64,000 nucleotides of DNA, taken from the NCBI RefSeq assembly GCF_001507665.1, contig NZ_CP013910.1, positions 1,177,501 to 1,241,500 on the forward strand, read 5' to 3'. The DNA is from Deinococcus actinosclerus (GTDB taxonomy: Bacteria; Deinococcota; Deinococci; Deinococcales; Deinococcaceae). Under the pieces are notes generated by a model that ran no database searches, was not told the origin of the DNA, and saw only the letters and a list, made by a program, of their open reading frames with translations. The position numbers and the translations under genes were made by a program. Positions 37,519 through 46,963 of this stretch are shown one piece after another. The first letter of the stretch is position 1; each line of letters opens with the position of its first letter.

Positions 37519-38193
37519 ATGGACGGCGGCGCACTCCCCACCCCCCACCCGACCGGCGCACCCGCGACCGGCCCGGTGGCCACCATCACCGCGCGCTTCC
37601 TGCGGATGCTCAGCATCACCTTAGAGCAGCTCGACGCTGTCCGGGACGCGAACGAACGCGCCGAATTCGCCGGGCTCACCGCCCGCGCCGAACGCCTCGA
37701 AGCCGAGACCGACGCCCTGGAACGCGAACTGGAGGACCTGTGCCTCCAGGCCTTCGCCACCCCCCTGACCGAGGCCGACCTCGCGTTCCACCTGATGGTC
37801 TTCCGCAGCCTGACGAACCTCGAGCGTGTGGGCGACTACGCCTTCAACGTCGCCCGCGACCTGGAGACCTTCGCGCCCCGCACCCGCAGCGCCACCCTCC
37901 AGGACGCCCTGCCCCTCGTGCGACTCCTGACGCAGATGCTCGAACGGCTCTCGTACGCCTTCGCGGAACGCGACCTGCATGCTGCCCGCGAGGTCATGCG
38001 CCTGGACTTCGAACAGGTGGACGCCCTGTACGAACAGATGCAGCGCGCCAGCCTCACCCGCCTGCTCGAACGGCCCGAGGACACCGACGTCGCCCTGACC
38101 GCCGGCCGCATGGCCCGCAACCTCGAACGGCTCGGCGACCACCTCGTGAACGTCGCCGAACGCCTCGAACACATCATCCTGCGCGCCAGCTGA
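37519..38193 (+). CDS. phoU: PhoU-domain protein
   Basis: The 224-residue all-helical protein has two PhoU repeats with SLTNLERVGDYAFNVARDLE and RMARNLERLGDHLVNVAERLE, the metal-binding motifs of the family. PhoU proteins restrain phosphate uptake through PstSCAB and PhoR. No pst genes are adjacent, so it might serve another transporter. GATACT lies 7 nt before the ATG at 37519, chosen over the in-frame start at 37480. Confidence 0.85.
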   Translation: MDGGALPTPHPTGAPATGPVATITARFLRMLSITLEQLDAVRDANERAEFAGLTARAERLEAETDALERELEDLCLQAFATPLTEADLAFHLMVFRSLTNLERVGDYAFNVARDLETFAPRTRSATLQDALPLVRLLTQMLERLSYAFAERDLHAAREVMRLDFEQVDALYEQMQRASLTRLLERPEDTDVALTAGRMARNLERLGDHLVNVAERLEHIILRAS

Positions 38194-38207
38194 CGCCATA
38201 GATAAGG

Positions 38208-38237
38208 GGAGCCCCGGTCATATGCGGCCGGGGCTCC
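38208..38237. terminator. Bidirectional terminator
   Basis: GGAGCCCCGG (38208-38217) pairs with CCGGGGCTCC (38228-38237) between the convergent phoU and monooxygenase genes. Confidence 0.7.
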
Positions 38238-38254
38238 TGCTGAACTGACCTGGG

Positions 38255-39382
38255 TCAGGCGACCGGCGCGACCCTGTCCGTGTGAATCGCGCGTTCCTCG
38301 CGCGTGCCGCCCTTCAGGAGCGGCATGACCAGTTCCCCGAAGCGGCGCGCTTCCTCCAGGTGCGGGTAGCCGCTGAAGATGAACGAGCTGAAGCCCATGT
38401 CCTCGTAGCGGCGGATCTTCGCGGCCACCTGCTGCGGATCGCCGACGATGGCGACGCCCACGCCGCTGCGGGCCATGCCGACGCCCGCCCACAGGCCGGG
38501 TTCGACCATCAGGTCCGCGTCCAGGCCCTTCATCATGTCGATCTGGCGTTTCTGGCCCACGCCGTCCACGTGCGCGTGACTCGCCACGAACGCCGCCCGC
38601 ACGTCCGGGTCCACGCGGCTGATCAGCCGCTCGGCCGCCTCGCGGGCCTCGGCTTCCGTTTCGCGGACGATCACGTGCGTGCGCAGCCCGTAGCGCAGCG
38701 GGCGGCCCGTCTGCGCCTCCAACGCCCGCATCTGCGCCAGCCGCTCGGCAAGCATGTCCTCCCGCTCGCCCCACATCAGGTACACGTCCGCCAGATCCGC
38801 CGCGATTCCCTGCGCCACCGGGGACGCCCCGCCGAAGTACAGCGGAATCGGCTGCACGGGCGCCGGGTCCAGCACCGCGTTCTCGAAGGCGTACAGGTCG
38901 CTGCTGAACGACTGCGGCGGCGGCGCCGTCCACAGCTGCCGCAGGATCTGCATGAACTCCCGCGTGCGCTCGTACCGCTTGCCGTGATCCTCACGGTCGC
39001 CGTACATGGCGTTCTCGGCGGGGCTGCTGCCGGTCACGATGTTCACCCGCACCCGCCCCGGGAACAGGTTCTGCAGCGTCGCGAGCATCTTCGCGTACAT
39101 CGCCGGGTGGAACATCCCGGGCCGCACCGCGATCAGCAGCGCCGGATCGGTCGGCGCGCTGCGCGCCAGGGCCGCCACCGCCGCCGTGTAGTTCTCGTGC
39201 TCACTGTGGTAGTTCGTGGCGGTCAGCAGCGCCTCGAAGCCCGCCTCGCCCGCCGTGCTGATCAGCGACTGCAGGTACGCCAGGGTCGGCTTACGCGGCG
39301 GTTTCTCCTTCGTGCCGATGAACTCGCCGTCACGCGACAGATGAAGAAACCACAGAAATTCGGACTGGGAAGGATTGGTCAT
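38255..39382 (-). CDS. LLM-class flavin-dependent monooxygenase, SsuD-like
   Basis: The 375-residue protein matches FMN-dependent alkanesulfonate monooxygenases (SsuD), which release sulfite from organosulfonates. Marks are FEALLTATNYHSEHENYT, LIAVRPGMFHPAMYAKMLAT, RVRVNIVTGSSPAENAMYGD, RYERTREFMQILRQLW and YFGGASPVAQGIAA. The substrate is unknown. It lies 59 nt downstream of a sugar-type ABC permease in the same direction, an unusual pairing that recalls sulfoquinovose monooxygenase loci. No flavin reductase gene is adjacent. Confidence 0.85.
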   Translation of the reverse strand: MTNPSQSEFLWFLHLSRDGEFIGTKEKPPRKPTLAYLQSLISTAGEAGFEALLTATNYHSEHENYTAAVAALARSAPTDPALLIAVRPGMFHPAMYAKMLATLQNLFPGRVRVNIVTGSSPAENAMYGDREDHGKRYERTREFMQILRQLWTAPPPQSFSSDLYAFENAVLDPAPVQPIPLYFGGASPVAQGIAADLADVYLMWGEREDMLAERLAQMRALEAQTGRPLRYGLRTHVIVRETEAEAREAAERLISRVDPDVRAAFVASHAHVDGVGQKRQIDMMKGLDADLMVEPGLWAGVGMARSGVGVAIVGDPQQVAAKIRRYEDMGFSSFIFSGYPHLEEARRFGELVMPLLKGGTREERAIHTDRVAPVA

Positions 39383-39441
39383 AGGTCACCTGAAGGGGAG
39401 GGCAGTGGGGAAGGTTCCATCAACCATGAACCATCAACCGT

Positions 39442-40293
39442 CTACGCCTTGACGCCGCCTGCGGTGAGGCCCGCGACGAAGCGGCGCTGGAAGATGGCGA
39501 TCAAGAGCACGAGGGGCACGGTGGCGACGACGACGGCGGCGGCGATCAGCGGCCAGGGGAACGCGAATTCGCCCTGGTAGAGGGTCACGCCGACGGATAC
39601 GGTGCGCATGGAGAGTTTGGTGTTGAAGCTCAGGGCGAGCAGGAATTCATTCCAGGAGTTCACGAACACCAGCAGCGCGGCCGTGACGACGCCGGGCGTC
39701 GAGAGCGGCAGGACGACGCGGGTGAGCGCGCCGACGCGGGTGGTGCCGTCCACCATGGCGGCTGCCTCGAGGTCGCGGGGGATGGCGCTGAAGAACGCCA
39801 CGAGCGTCAGGATGCCGATGGGGAGGCTCAGGGCGGCGTAGGGGAGGATTAGCGCGGGGTAGGTGTTCAGCAGGTTCGCGCCGCGCATCAGGCGGAACAT
39901 GGGCACGAGCAGGCTGACGACCGGGAGCATGCTGAACGTGACCACGGCGGTCATGAGCAGCCCGCGTCCGCGCAGGTTCAATCGGGCCAGGGCGTATGCG
40001 GCGGGCACGGCGGCGGCGATGCACAGCACGGTGCTCAGGAGGCTGACGGTCAGGGAGTTCAGGAAGAACTGCGCGAACGGCTGCTCGCTGAACACCCGGG
40101 CGTAGTTGCTGAAGTCCAGCTTCGACGGGAGGTACTGCACCGGGAACTTCTGGAGTTCCCCCTCGGATTTCAGGCTGGTGAGCACCATCCAGATGAACGG
40201 GAAGAACCCGCCGACGATCAGCGCGGCCAGCGCGGCGTACCGCCCGGCGCGTTGCGCGGGCGTAAGGCGCTGGGGGCTGGTGTCGCCGCTCAC
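39442..40293 (-). CDS. Carbohydrate ABC transporter permease, MalG type
   Basis: The 283-residue integral membrane protein has six predicted helices and the EAA-loop LEAAAMVDGTTRVGALTRVV that contacts the ATPase. The N-terminal segment FPFIWMVLTSLKSEGELQKF is typical of MalG-type permeases. The GTG start at 40293 overlaps the stop of the preceding permease by 4 nt (GTGA), which supports the full-length reading of that gene. No ATPase is encoded in the cluster, so a shared MsmK-type ATPase is likely. Confidence 0.88.
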   Translation of the reverse strand: MSGDTSPQRLTPAQRAGRYAALAALIVGGFFPFIWMVLTSLKSEGELQKFPVQYLPSKLDFSNYARVFSEQPFAQFFLNSLTVSLLSTVLCIAAAVPAAYALARLNLRGRGLLMTAVVTFSMLPVVSLLVPMFRLMRGANLLNTYPALILPYAALSLPIGILTLVAFFSAIPRDLEAAAMVDGTTRVGALTRVVLPLSTPGVVTAALLVFVNSWNEFLLALSFNTKLSMRTVSVGVTLYQGEFAFPWPLIAAAVVVATVPLVLLIAIFQRRFVAGLTAGGVKA

Positions 40294-41210
40294 GAGTTGC
40301 CTCCGTCCCGCACGAAGCGGACGTACACGGCGGTCACGGCCAGACTCAGGGCGAACAGCGCCACGCTGAGCGCGGCGGCGTACCCGAAGTCCAGGAACTC
40401 GATGCCCGTGCGGTAGATCTACACGCCGAGCGTCTCCAGCAGCCCCTGCGCGGGTGCCTGCTGGATGAACGTGTAGGGAATGTCGAAGACCTGCACGGCG
40501 CTGATGGTGCGGAAGATGAACGCCACGGCGAGGCTGGGGGCCAGCAGCGGCAGGATCACCCGGAAGAACGTCTGGGTGGGGGTCGCGCCGTCCACCTGCG
40601 CCGCCTCGATCATCTCCTTCGGGATGCCCTGCAGGCCGCCCAGGACGATCAGCGCGACGAAGGAACTCGTCTTCCAGACGATGGTGAGGACCATCGCCAG
40701 GACGCTCAGGCCGGGCGTGCTGAGCCAGCGCAGCGGCTCCTGAATGAAGCCCGCGCGCACCAGCAGGTCGTTGAACACGCCGTACTGCGCGTTGAACAGC
40801 CACGCGAAGATCAGGCCCGTGATGACCGGCGGCATCGCCCACGGCAGCAGCAGGGCCACGCGGGCCACGTCCCGCGCGCGGCTGGGCAGATGCGCGGCCA
40901 GCGCCATGGGCACGCCCACCAGGAACGACCCGCCGACCGTCAGCACGCCGAAGAACAGCGTGTTGCGCAGCGCCGCGCCGAAGCGGGCGTCGCCGAGCAT
41001 CTGCGCGTACTGCTTGAGGCCCACGAAGCCCTGAAGCCACGGTTCGGTCAGCTTGTTCAGGTACAGGCTGTCGCGGAAGGTGGTCAGCATCGGGAACAGC
41101 AGCACGCCCAGCAGCAGCGCCGCCGCCGGGAGCAGCAGGAAGAAGGCCAGCAGGCCCTCGCCGGGTTCACGGCGAACCCGGCGGGAAGGGGAATTCAGGG
41201 GTGGGGTCAC
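40290..41210 (-). pseudogene. Carbohydrate ABC transporter permease, MalF type, interrupted by TAG
   Basis: The frame would encode 306 residues but has an in-frame TAG at 40419-40421, after residue 263 (ETLGV). It then resumes with IYRTGIEFLDFGYAAALSVA through the last membrane helix to a stop that overlaps the next gene. The context predicts TAC (Tyr) at this codon. The EAA-loop (EMIEAAQVDGATPTQTFFRV) lies before the stop. The truncated product would lack the final helix and is probably inactive. GTG start at 41210, 4-nt overlap with the binding-protein gene. Confidence 0.85.
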
Positions 41211-42442
41211 TTCAGCAGGGGTTCCAGGTCACGCTTCATGTCGTTCAGGGCGGCGTCCACGCTCTTGCTGCCCGCGACGGCGGCCGAGACGTTGTTGCGG
41301 ATGATCTCGCTGACGCGCGGGTAGGCGGACGTGACGGGACGCGGGCGGGCCTTGGTGACGATGGGGTACAGCGCCTTGAAGTGCGGGTTGGCGGTCAGCA
41401 CGGCCTTGTCGTTGTAGAGGCTCTTGCGCACGGGCAGGTAGGCGCCCTTGACGGCCATTTCCTTCTGCACGTCACTGCTGGCCATGAACTGCAGGAGTTT
41501 CACGGCCGTGGCCTTGTTGCGGCTGTAGGCGTTCAGGCCCCATTCCCAGCCGCCGGTGCAGGTGGCGGTGGCGTTCTTCCCGAAGGCCGGGAGCGCGGCG
41601 ACGCCCACGTCGCCCTTGACCCTGGTGGGCTGGGGGCTGTTGCCCTGGAAGTGCGCCCAGGCGTAACTCCAGTTCAGGCCGAACAGGACGTTCCCGGCCT
41701 GGAACTGCTGGCGGGAGTCGTCGGTCTTCATCTCGGCGCTGGCGGCGGGGGCCAGCTTGGTCTTCACGGCGTTCACGAGGAAGCCCAGGCCCTGCTTGGC
41801 GGCGGGGCCCGTGACGTCGCCCACGCTGCCGCCGCCGGTCCAGGTCATCTCCAGGAAGTTGCACACGGTGCCCTCGATGGGCGCGCCCTGGAAGTTGAAG
41901 CCCTGGAGGGTGCCGCCCTCGGCTTTCTGGATGCGCGCGGCGGTCGCGGCGAGTTCATCCCAGGTCTTGGGGACCTTGGCCTTGTACTTCTCGAGCAGGT
42001 CCTTGCGGTAGTACAGGAACTGCGCGTCGGTGAAGGCGGGCATGGCGTACAGCTTGCCGCCCACGCTGGCGGCGGCGACCGGGCCGGGCAGGAAGGCTTT
42101 CAGGTACGTGTCCTTGCTGGGCAGGTACGCGTCGAGCGGTTCGGCCCAGCCGGCGGCGGCGAAGGTGGCGGTGCGGACCACGTCGATCAGGAAGAGGTCG
42201 AGGGTGTTGTCCTTGGCGGCCAGCACGGTGGTGAGGTACTGGTTCTGCGCTTCGCTGGTGGCGCCGCCGGTCTCGATCTTGATCCTGACGTTGGGGTTCT
42301 GTTTCTCGAAGCGGTCGAAGATGGGCTGGAAGATCTCGGGGCGCTGCTGGCTGCCCATGAAGACGGTCAGGGTGGTGGCGGCGTGGGCGCTGCCGAGCGC
42401 GGCGAGGGCCAGGGTGGCGGTCAGGGTGAGTCGGGTACGCAT
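41207..42442 (-). CDS. Extracellular sugar-binding protein of an ABC transporter
   Basis: The 411-residue family 1 solute-binding protein has a signal peptide (MRTRLTLTATLALAALGSAHA). The mature protein contains TLTVFMGSQQRPEIFQPIFD, DLFLIDVVRTATFAAAGWAE and a GGWEWGLNAYSRN stretch, resembling trehalose/maltose-binding proteins of Thermus/Deinococcus. The real ligand is unknown. The ATG at 42442 follows GGAGG. The downstream SsuD-like gene makes a sulfonated sugar a possible ligand. Confidence 0.88.
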   Translation of the reverse strand: MRTRLTLTATLALAALGSAHAATTLTVFMGSQQRPEIFQPIFDRFEKQNPNVRIKIETGGATSEAQNQYLTTVLAAKDNTLDLFLIDVVRTATFAAAGWAEPLDAYLPSKDTYLKAFLPGPVAAASVGGKLYAMPAFTDAQFLYYRKDLLEKYKAKVPKTWDELAATAARIQKAEGGTLQGFNFQGAPIEGTVCNFLEMTWTGGGSVGDVTGPAAKQGLGFLVNAVKTKLAPAASAEMKTDDSRQQFQAGNVLFGLNWSYAWAHFQGNSPQPTRVKGDVGVAALPAFGKNATATCTGGWEWGLNAYSRNKATAVKLLQFMASSDVQKEMAVKGAYLPVRKSLYNDKAVLTANPHFKALYPIVTKARPRPVTSAYPRVSEIIRNNVSAAVAGSKSVDAALNDMKRDLEPLLK

Positions 42443-42615
42443 GGGAACCTCCGGAAAAAGTGGACTTGTTTTATCAACTAATGCACCGCTGTTCCAGTCG
42501 CCACCGGCGACGCTGTACAGACCACGGACTGAAGACCCCACCAGCATGGCACGCCCGCTCCCGGTGCGCCAATTGGCTTACCGCTGCGCCAGAGGGGCGC
42601 CGTACACTCCGGAAC
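42443..42615. promoter_or_regulatory. Divergent promoter region, sugar transporter and pepF
   Basis: For pepF, TACACT (42603-42608) lies 7 nt before the GTG at 42616. On the transporter side an inverted repeat GTCGCC-ACC-GGCGAC (42497-42511) and an AT-rich stretch near 42465-42482 are candidate operator and promoter parts. No clear -35/-10 pair was found for the transporter. Confidence 0.45.
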
Positions 42616-44399
42616 GTGACCACAACCGAGATGCCCCGCTGGCGCACCGACGACCTGTACGCCAGCCTGAACGACCCGCAGCTGGAGCGCGACCTGAGCA
42701 CCCTGGGCCAGGACGTGCAGGCCCTGGAGGCCCTGTTCGACGCCCACGCCGTGCGCGTCGGATCGCCCGTCACCCCAGGCGCGGTGGACGCGGTGATGGG
42801 CGACCTGAACGCCGTCCTGACACGCCTGGGCCGCCTGCGCGCCTACGTGTACGCCTTCGTGACCACCGACAGCCGCGACGAGGCGGCGCAGGCCCGCATG
42901 GCCGCCCTGACCACCCTGAGCCTCCCGCTGGGGCCGCTGGGTTCGCGCCTGACCGCTTGGCTGGGCGGCCTGGACGACGCGGCCCTGACCGACCTGCTGG
43001 ACCAGAGTGCCGCCGCCCGCGCGCACGAACATCGCCTGCGCCGCGCAGCGCAGCTCGCCCGCTACCAGATGACCCCCCCGAGGAGGATCTCGCCGCCCGG
43101 CTGCACCCCGCCAGCGGCGGCGGCTGGAGCAAGCTGCACGGCAACGTGTCCAGCACCCTGTCGGGCGAGTACCGCGGCCAGTCCCTGCCCGTGACCGCCC
43201 TGCGCGCCCTGGCCAGTGACCCCGACGCAGGCGTGCGCGAGGACGCCTTCCACGCCGAGATCGCCGCCTGGAAGACCCAGGAGACCGTGTTCGCCGCCTG
43301 CATGAACGGCGTGAAAGGGGAGGAGGGCACGCTGGCTGCCCGGCGCGGCTTCACGGACGTCGTCGCGCCCAGCCTCCTGAGCAACGGCATCGACCGCGAG
43401 ACGCTGGACGCCATGCAGGCCGCCGTGATCCGCGCCCTGCCCGACTTCCGCCGCTACTTCCGCGCCAAGGCCCACCACCTCGGCAAGGCTCAGCTGGACT
43501 GGTGGGACCTGTTCGCCCCGGTGGGAAGAAGCGACACCCACTGGGACTACGCCGCTGGCGAGGCGTTCGTGGAACGCCAGTTCCGCGCGTACAGCCTCGC
43601 GCTGGGGGACTTCGCCGCCCGCGCCTTCGGTGAGCGCTGGATCGACGCGGGCCCCCGCGACGGCAAACGCAGCGGCGCGTTCTGCATGAAGTGGCAGGGC
43701 GCCGACAGCCGCATCCTGATGAACCACGACCCCAGCCTCGACTCGGTCAGCACCCTGGCGCACGAACTGGGGCACGCGTACCACAACGTGCAGCTCGGCG
43801 GCCTGGACCCCCTCCAGCAGGAGACGCCCATGACCCTCGCCGAGACCGCCAGCATCTTCTGCGAGACGATCATCCAGAACGCCGCGCTGGCCACCGCGCA
43901 GGGCGCCGAGCGCCTGTACGTCCTGGAAACGCAGCTCATGGGTCACGCGCAGGTCGTCGTGGACATCCACAGCCGCTTCCTGTTCGAGAAGGCCGTGTTC
44001 GAACGCCGCGCCGCCGGCGACCTGAACCCCAGTGACTTCAACGCTCTGATGGTGCAGGCGCAGCGCGACACGTACGGCGACGCCCTGAACACCCCCCACC
44101 CCTACATGTGGGCGGTCAAGCCGCACTACTACGGCCGCTCCTTCTACAACTACCCGTACACCTTCGGGCTGCTGTTCGGCCTGGGCCTCTACGCGCAGTA
44201 CGAGCAGGCGCGCGCCCAGGGGCAGGAGGCGGACTTCCAGGCCCGCTACGACGCCCTGCTGGCCGCCACCGGGCAGGCCACGCCGCTGGCCCTCGCCGCG
44301 CGCTTCGGCATCGACCTGCACGCCCCGGACTTCTGGGAGGGCAGCCTGAACGTCATCCGCCGCCAGATCGACGCCTACGAGGCCACCACGCAGGCGTAA
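42616..44399 (+). pseudogene. pepF: Oligoendopeptidase F (M3B family), frameshifted
   Basis: Two frames together encode a 594-residue metallopeptidase. The first frame (42616 to about 43072) holds the N-terminal helical domain beginning TTTEMPRWRTDDLYASL. The second runs from PPEEDLAARLHPASGGGWSK to the end and contains the zinc motif LAHELGHAYHNVQ plus the downstream Glu in ETASIFCET. The shift lies at a C7 run (43073-43079), and one more C would restore MTPPEEDLAAR. Either the assembly lost a base or the gene is broken. Confidence 0.88.
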
Positions 44400-44409
44400 G
44401 GAGGGCAGA

Positions 44410-44451
44410 AGTGGGGCGTGGAGGGGAGACGATCCCGAGCTGCGCCCCACT
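44410..44451. terminator. Bidirectional terminator between pepF and sppA
   Basis: AGTGGGGCG (44410-44418) pairs with CGCCCCACT (44443-44451) between convergent genes. Confidence 0.6.
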
Positions 44452-44465
44452 GCCTATGCCCCGCG

Positions 44466-46076
44466 TCAGCGCACCCTGACGTCCTGATCGAACCACGTCA
44501 GCACGCGCTCGCCCCCGAACGGCCACACCGTCACGCGGGCGGCCTGCGCGGCCTCCTGCGCGAACTCCGGGAGGGGACCGTGGGTCTTCGGCGTGACGTT
44601 CCACGCGGGCGCCTCTGCGTGTAGGCCCGCCAGTTCCCGCGCGCGCGCGAGGCCGGTGCGGAGGTCGCCCAGTTCGTCCACCAGCCCGTGGTCCAGCGCG
44701 TCGGCGGCACTCCAGATGCGGCCGCGGCCCAGCTCGTTCACGCGCTCCTTGGTCAGCCCGCGGCCCTCGGCGACGCGGGTGGTGAAGCGGTCGTACACCT
44801 CCAGGATGCCCTTCTCGACGTGCTCGCGCTCGTCGTCGCTGTACGGGCGGGCGGCCGAGTACATCAGCGCGCGGTCGCGGCCCACCCGTTCGGGGTTCAG
44901 GCCGTGCCGGCGGTTGAATTCCGTCAGGACGGGCTTGCCGCTGACCACGCCGATGCTGCCGGTCAGGGTGTACGGCGACGCGACGATCGCCTTGGCGTGC
45001 GTGGCGACGTAGTACCCGCCGGACGCGGCGTACTCGCCCATGACGACCACGACCGGTTTCTCGCTGGTCGCCACCTCGCGCCAGATCAGGTCGCTGGCCA
45101 GGGCGCTGCCGCCCCCGCTGTTCACGTACAGGACGATCGCCTTCGTGGTCTTGTCCCCCTTGGCACGGCGCAGCGCGGCCACGACCGTGTCCGACCCGGC
45201 CATCGGGCCGCCCAGCAGCGGCAGCGGGATGGGGTTGTTCCGGCTCTTCCCGGTGATGATCGTCCCGACGAGCGGCACCACTGCCACCCGCCCCTCCTTC
45301 GCGGCCTTCCCGGGCAGGCTGGGCATCAGTAGATCCGCCACGGCCGCGAACGGACGGCTGGCCGGGCCGATCAGTTCGTCCTCGTACGCGACCTTCGTGA
45401 TCAGCCCCGCCTTCAGCGCCGCCTGCGCGCTCGTCAGGTCCGCCGCGAGCCACCCGGCCGCCACGTCCTCGGACACGCCCCGCGCCGCCGCGAGGTCCCG
45501 CACCCACGCGCCCTCCAGGCCCGACAGGTACGCCTGGAGCTGCTCGCGGTTGTGGTCGTCCATCCGCTCCTCGGAAAAGCGCGTCAGGGCCGCCTTGTAC
45601 TCGCGGACGCGCAGGTTCTCGAACTCGATCCCGCGTTTCTTGAGGAACTCGCCCAGGAACGTGCTCTCCAGCCCGAAGCCGCTGACGTTCACCTCGGCGG
45701 ACTCCGGCGACACGAGTTCGCCCGCGCCGCTCGCCGCGATCAGGGACAGCATGTTCAGCTGCGGCAGGTACGCCACCACCCGCTTCTCCCGTTGCAGGTC
45801 GGCCAGCAGCCCCCGGATCGCGTGCGCCGTGGCGGGAGAGGCCGTGAACTCCCCGAAGCGCACCAGCACCCCGTGCAGCCACGGGGCGCCGCGCAGCTTC
45901 TCGACGCGCGCCGCCAGGGCCTCCAGCGACTCGGTGCGGCTGAGCAGCCCCGCCACCGGATTGGTCGGCTGACGCTCCGGGTAGGGGCCACTCAGGTCCA
46001 GCACCACCCAGGTCGGGCGGGTCACGCCGCCGGGCAGCGCGTCGTCACTCTTCAGGAACGGGAGTTTCAGGTTCAT
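44466..46076 (-). CDS. sppA: Signal peptide peptidase SppA (protease IV type)
   Basis: The 536-residue protein is the long, two-domain form of SppA, which degrades cleaved signal peptides at the membrane. The catalytic Ser lies in MGEYAASGGYYVA and the general-base Lys in the N-terminal half in RVREYKAALTRFSEERM. The domain also contains VLYVNSGGGSALASDLI. No strong N-terminal membrane anchor is evident, as in some cytoplasmic SppA relatives. The ATG at 46076 is chosen over an in-frame start at 46118. Confidence 0.9.
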   Translation of the reverse strand: MNLKLPFLKSDDALPGGVTRPTWVVLDLSGPYPERQPTNPVAGLLSRTESLEALAARVEKLRGAPWLHGVLVRFGEFTASPATAHAIRGLLADLQREKRVVAYLPQLNMLSLIAASGAGELVSPESAEVNVSGFGLESTFLGEFLKKRGIEFENLRVREYKAALTRFSEERMDDHNREQLQAYLSGLEGAWVRDLAAARGVSEDVAAGWLAADLTSAQAALKAGLITKVAYEDELIGPASRPFAAVADLLMPSLPGKAAKEGRVAVVPLVGTIITGKSRNNPIPLPLLGGPMAGSDTVVAALRRAKGDKTTKAIVLYVNSGGGSALASDLIWREVATSEKPVVVVMGEYAASGGYYVATHAKAIVASPYTLTGSIGVVSGKPVLTEFNRRHGLNPERVGRDRALMYSAARPYSDDEREHVEKGILEVYDRFTTRVAEGRGLTKERVNELGRGRIWSAADALDHGLVDELGDLRTGLARARELAGLHAEAPAWNVTPKTHGPLPEFAQEAAQAARVTVWPFGGERVLTWFDQDVRVR

Positions 46077-46128
46077 GCCCCACCCTACGCGCGCCCCGGC
46101 TGAGAAGTTCCGGGGCACCGACGGTTAC

Positions 46129-46485
46129 CTACTCGGTCAGCAGCCACCCGCCCGGCAGGGCCAGCGTGCCGTCCGTGACCCTCACCTGCACCGGATTCAG
46201 GTCCCACACGAGCGCCGAGTGGCGGCCGTCCACCTCGCGGTACACGCGCACCGCCCGGCCCCGCTTGTCCTCCCCGGCGAGGCTCAGGATCCACCCGGCC
46301 CGCTCCAGGACGGCGCAGGCGTCGGCGTGGCTGCCCGGCACGGACAGGCGCCCCTCGCCGCTCATCAGCGCCGCCATGATCTGCCCCCCGGGTTCGCTGA
46401 TGCTCTGGGCCCCTCCTGCCGGCGTGCCCAGCAGGGCAGTGAAGAGCAGCGCGGCCTGACAGGCGGCACGGTTCAGGATGTTCAT
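46129..46485 (-). CDS. Secreted protein of unknown function
   Basis: The 118-residue protein starts with a signal peptide ([22 protein letters not shown]). The mature part of about 90 residues contains [18 protein letters not shown] and a beta-rich tail ending GGWLLTE. I do not recognise the family. A GGAGGGA ribosome-binding site precedes the ATG at 46485. Confidence 0.65.
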   Translation of the reverse strand: MNILNRAACQAALLFTALLGTPAGGAQSISEPGGQIMAALMSGEGRLSVPGSHADACAVLERAGWILSLAGEDKRGRAVRVYREVDGRHSALVWDLNPVQVRVTDGTLALPGGWLLTE

Positions 46486-46622
46486 GTCTTCCCTCCGGTC
46501 ACCGCGCCTGAAATGTGGTGCGGGCGGTGACTGCGCCCAGGGTGCGCGCCGGGGCGTGACCGGCCCGTGCCCGGACCGTGACCGCGAGGCGCGCATGACG
46601 GTCCGGGTGGACCCGGATGCCG

Positions 46623-46676
46623 TAGCATGCCGGGATGCCAGTCCCCACCCCCCCTGCCCCCCGGAGCGGCGCGTGA
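46623..46676 (+). promoter_or_regulatory. Leaderless promoter and mini-ORF upstream of rbfA
   Basis: TAGCAT (46623-46628) lies 6 nt before an ATG at 46635. This opens a 13-codon frame ([13 protein letters not shown]) whose TGA overlaps the rbfA GTG by 4 nt. It could be a coupled leader peptide. Alternatively, one missing C in the C7 run at 46648-46654 would make it the true N-terminus of RbfA. Confidence 0.45.
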
Positions 46677-46963
46677 AACCCGAACAGATCCAGTCGCAGC
46701 TGACCCGCGTGATCAGCGACGCGATCGGCGGCCTGCGCGACCCGCGCGTGCCCATGATCGTGACCGTCGAGCGCGTGACCGTCACCGCCGACTACTCCCT
46801 GGCCCGCGTGTACGTGAGCGCCATGACCGGCGACATGGAGGACCTGCTCGACGCCCTGCGCGGCGCGCGCGGGTACCTGCAGCGGCAGGTGGCCGACCAC
46901 GTGAAGCTGCGCCGCACGCCCGTGCTGGAATTCCACGACGCCAGCGACCGCCCACCCCTGTGA
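46673..46963 (+). CDS. rbfA: 30S ribosome-binding factor RbfA
   Basis: The 96-residue KH-like protein binds helix 1 of 16S rRNA during 30S maturation and cold adaptation. [20 protein letters not shown] is followed by the family signature [17 protein letters not shown] and [15 protein letters not shown] at 46673 has GGAG upstream; an extended N-terminus from 46635 is possible if a base is missing. It overlaps the thioesterase gene by 4 nt, so rbfA, ybgC-like and nudix genes form an operon. Confidence 0.9.
   Translation: MKPEQIQSQLTRVISDAIGGLRDPRVPMIVTVERVTVTADYSLARVYVSAMTGDMEDLLDALRGARGYLQRQVADHVKLRRTPVLEFHDASDRPPL

Noticed and set aside
39417..39439. Direct repeat CCATCAACC-ATGAA-CCATCAACC between the permease and monooxygenase genes
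   Set aside because: Two short copies in a 59-bp gap are too little to call an operator or repeat element.
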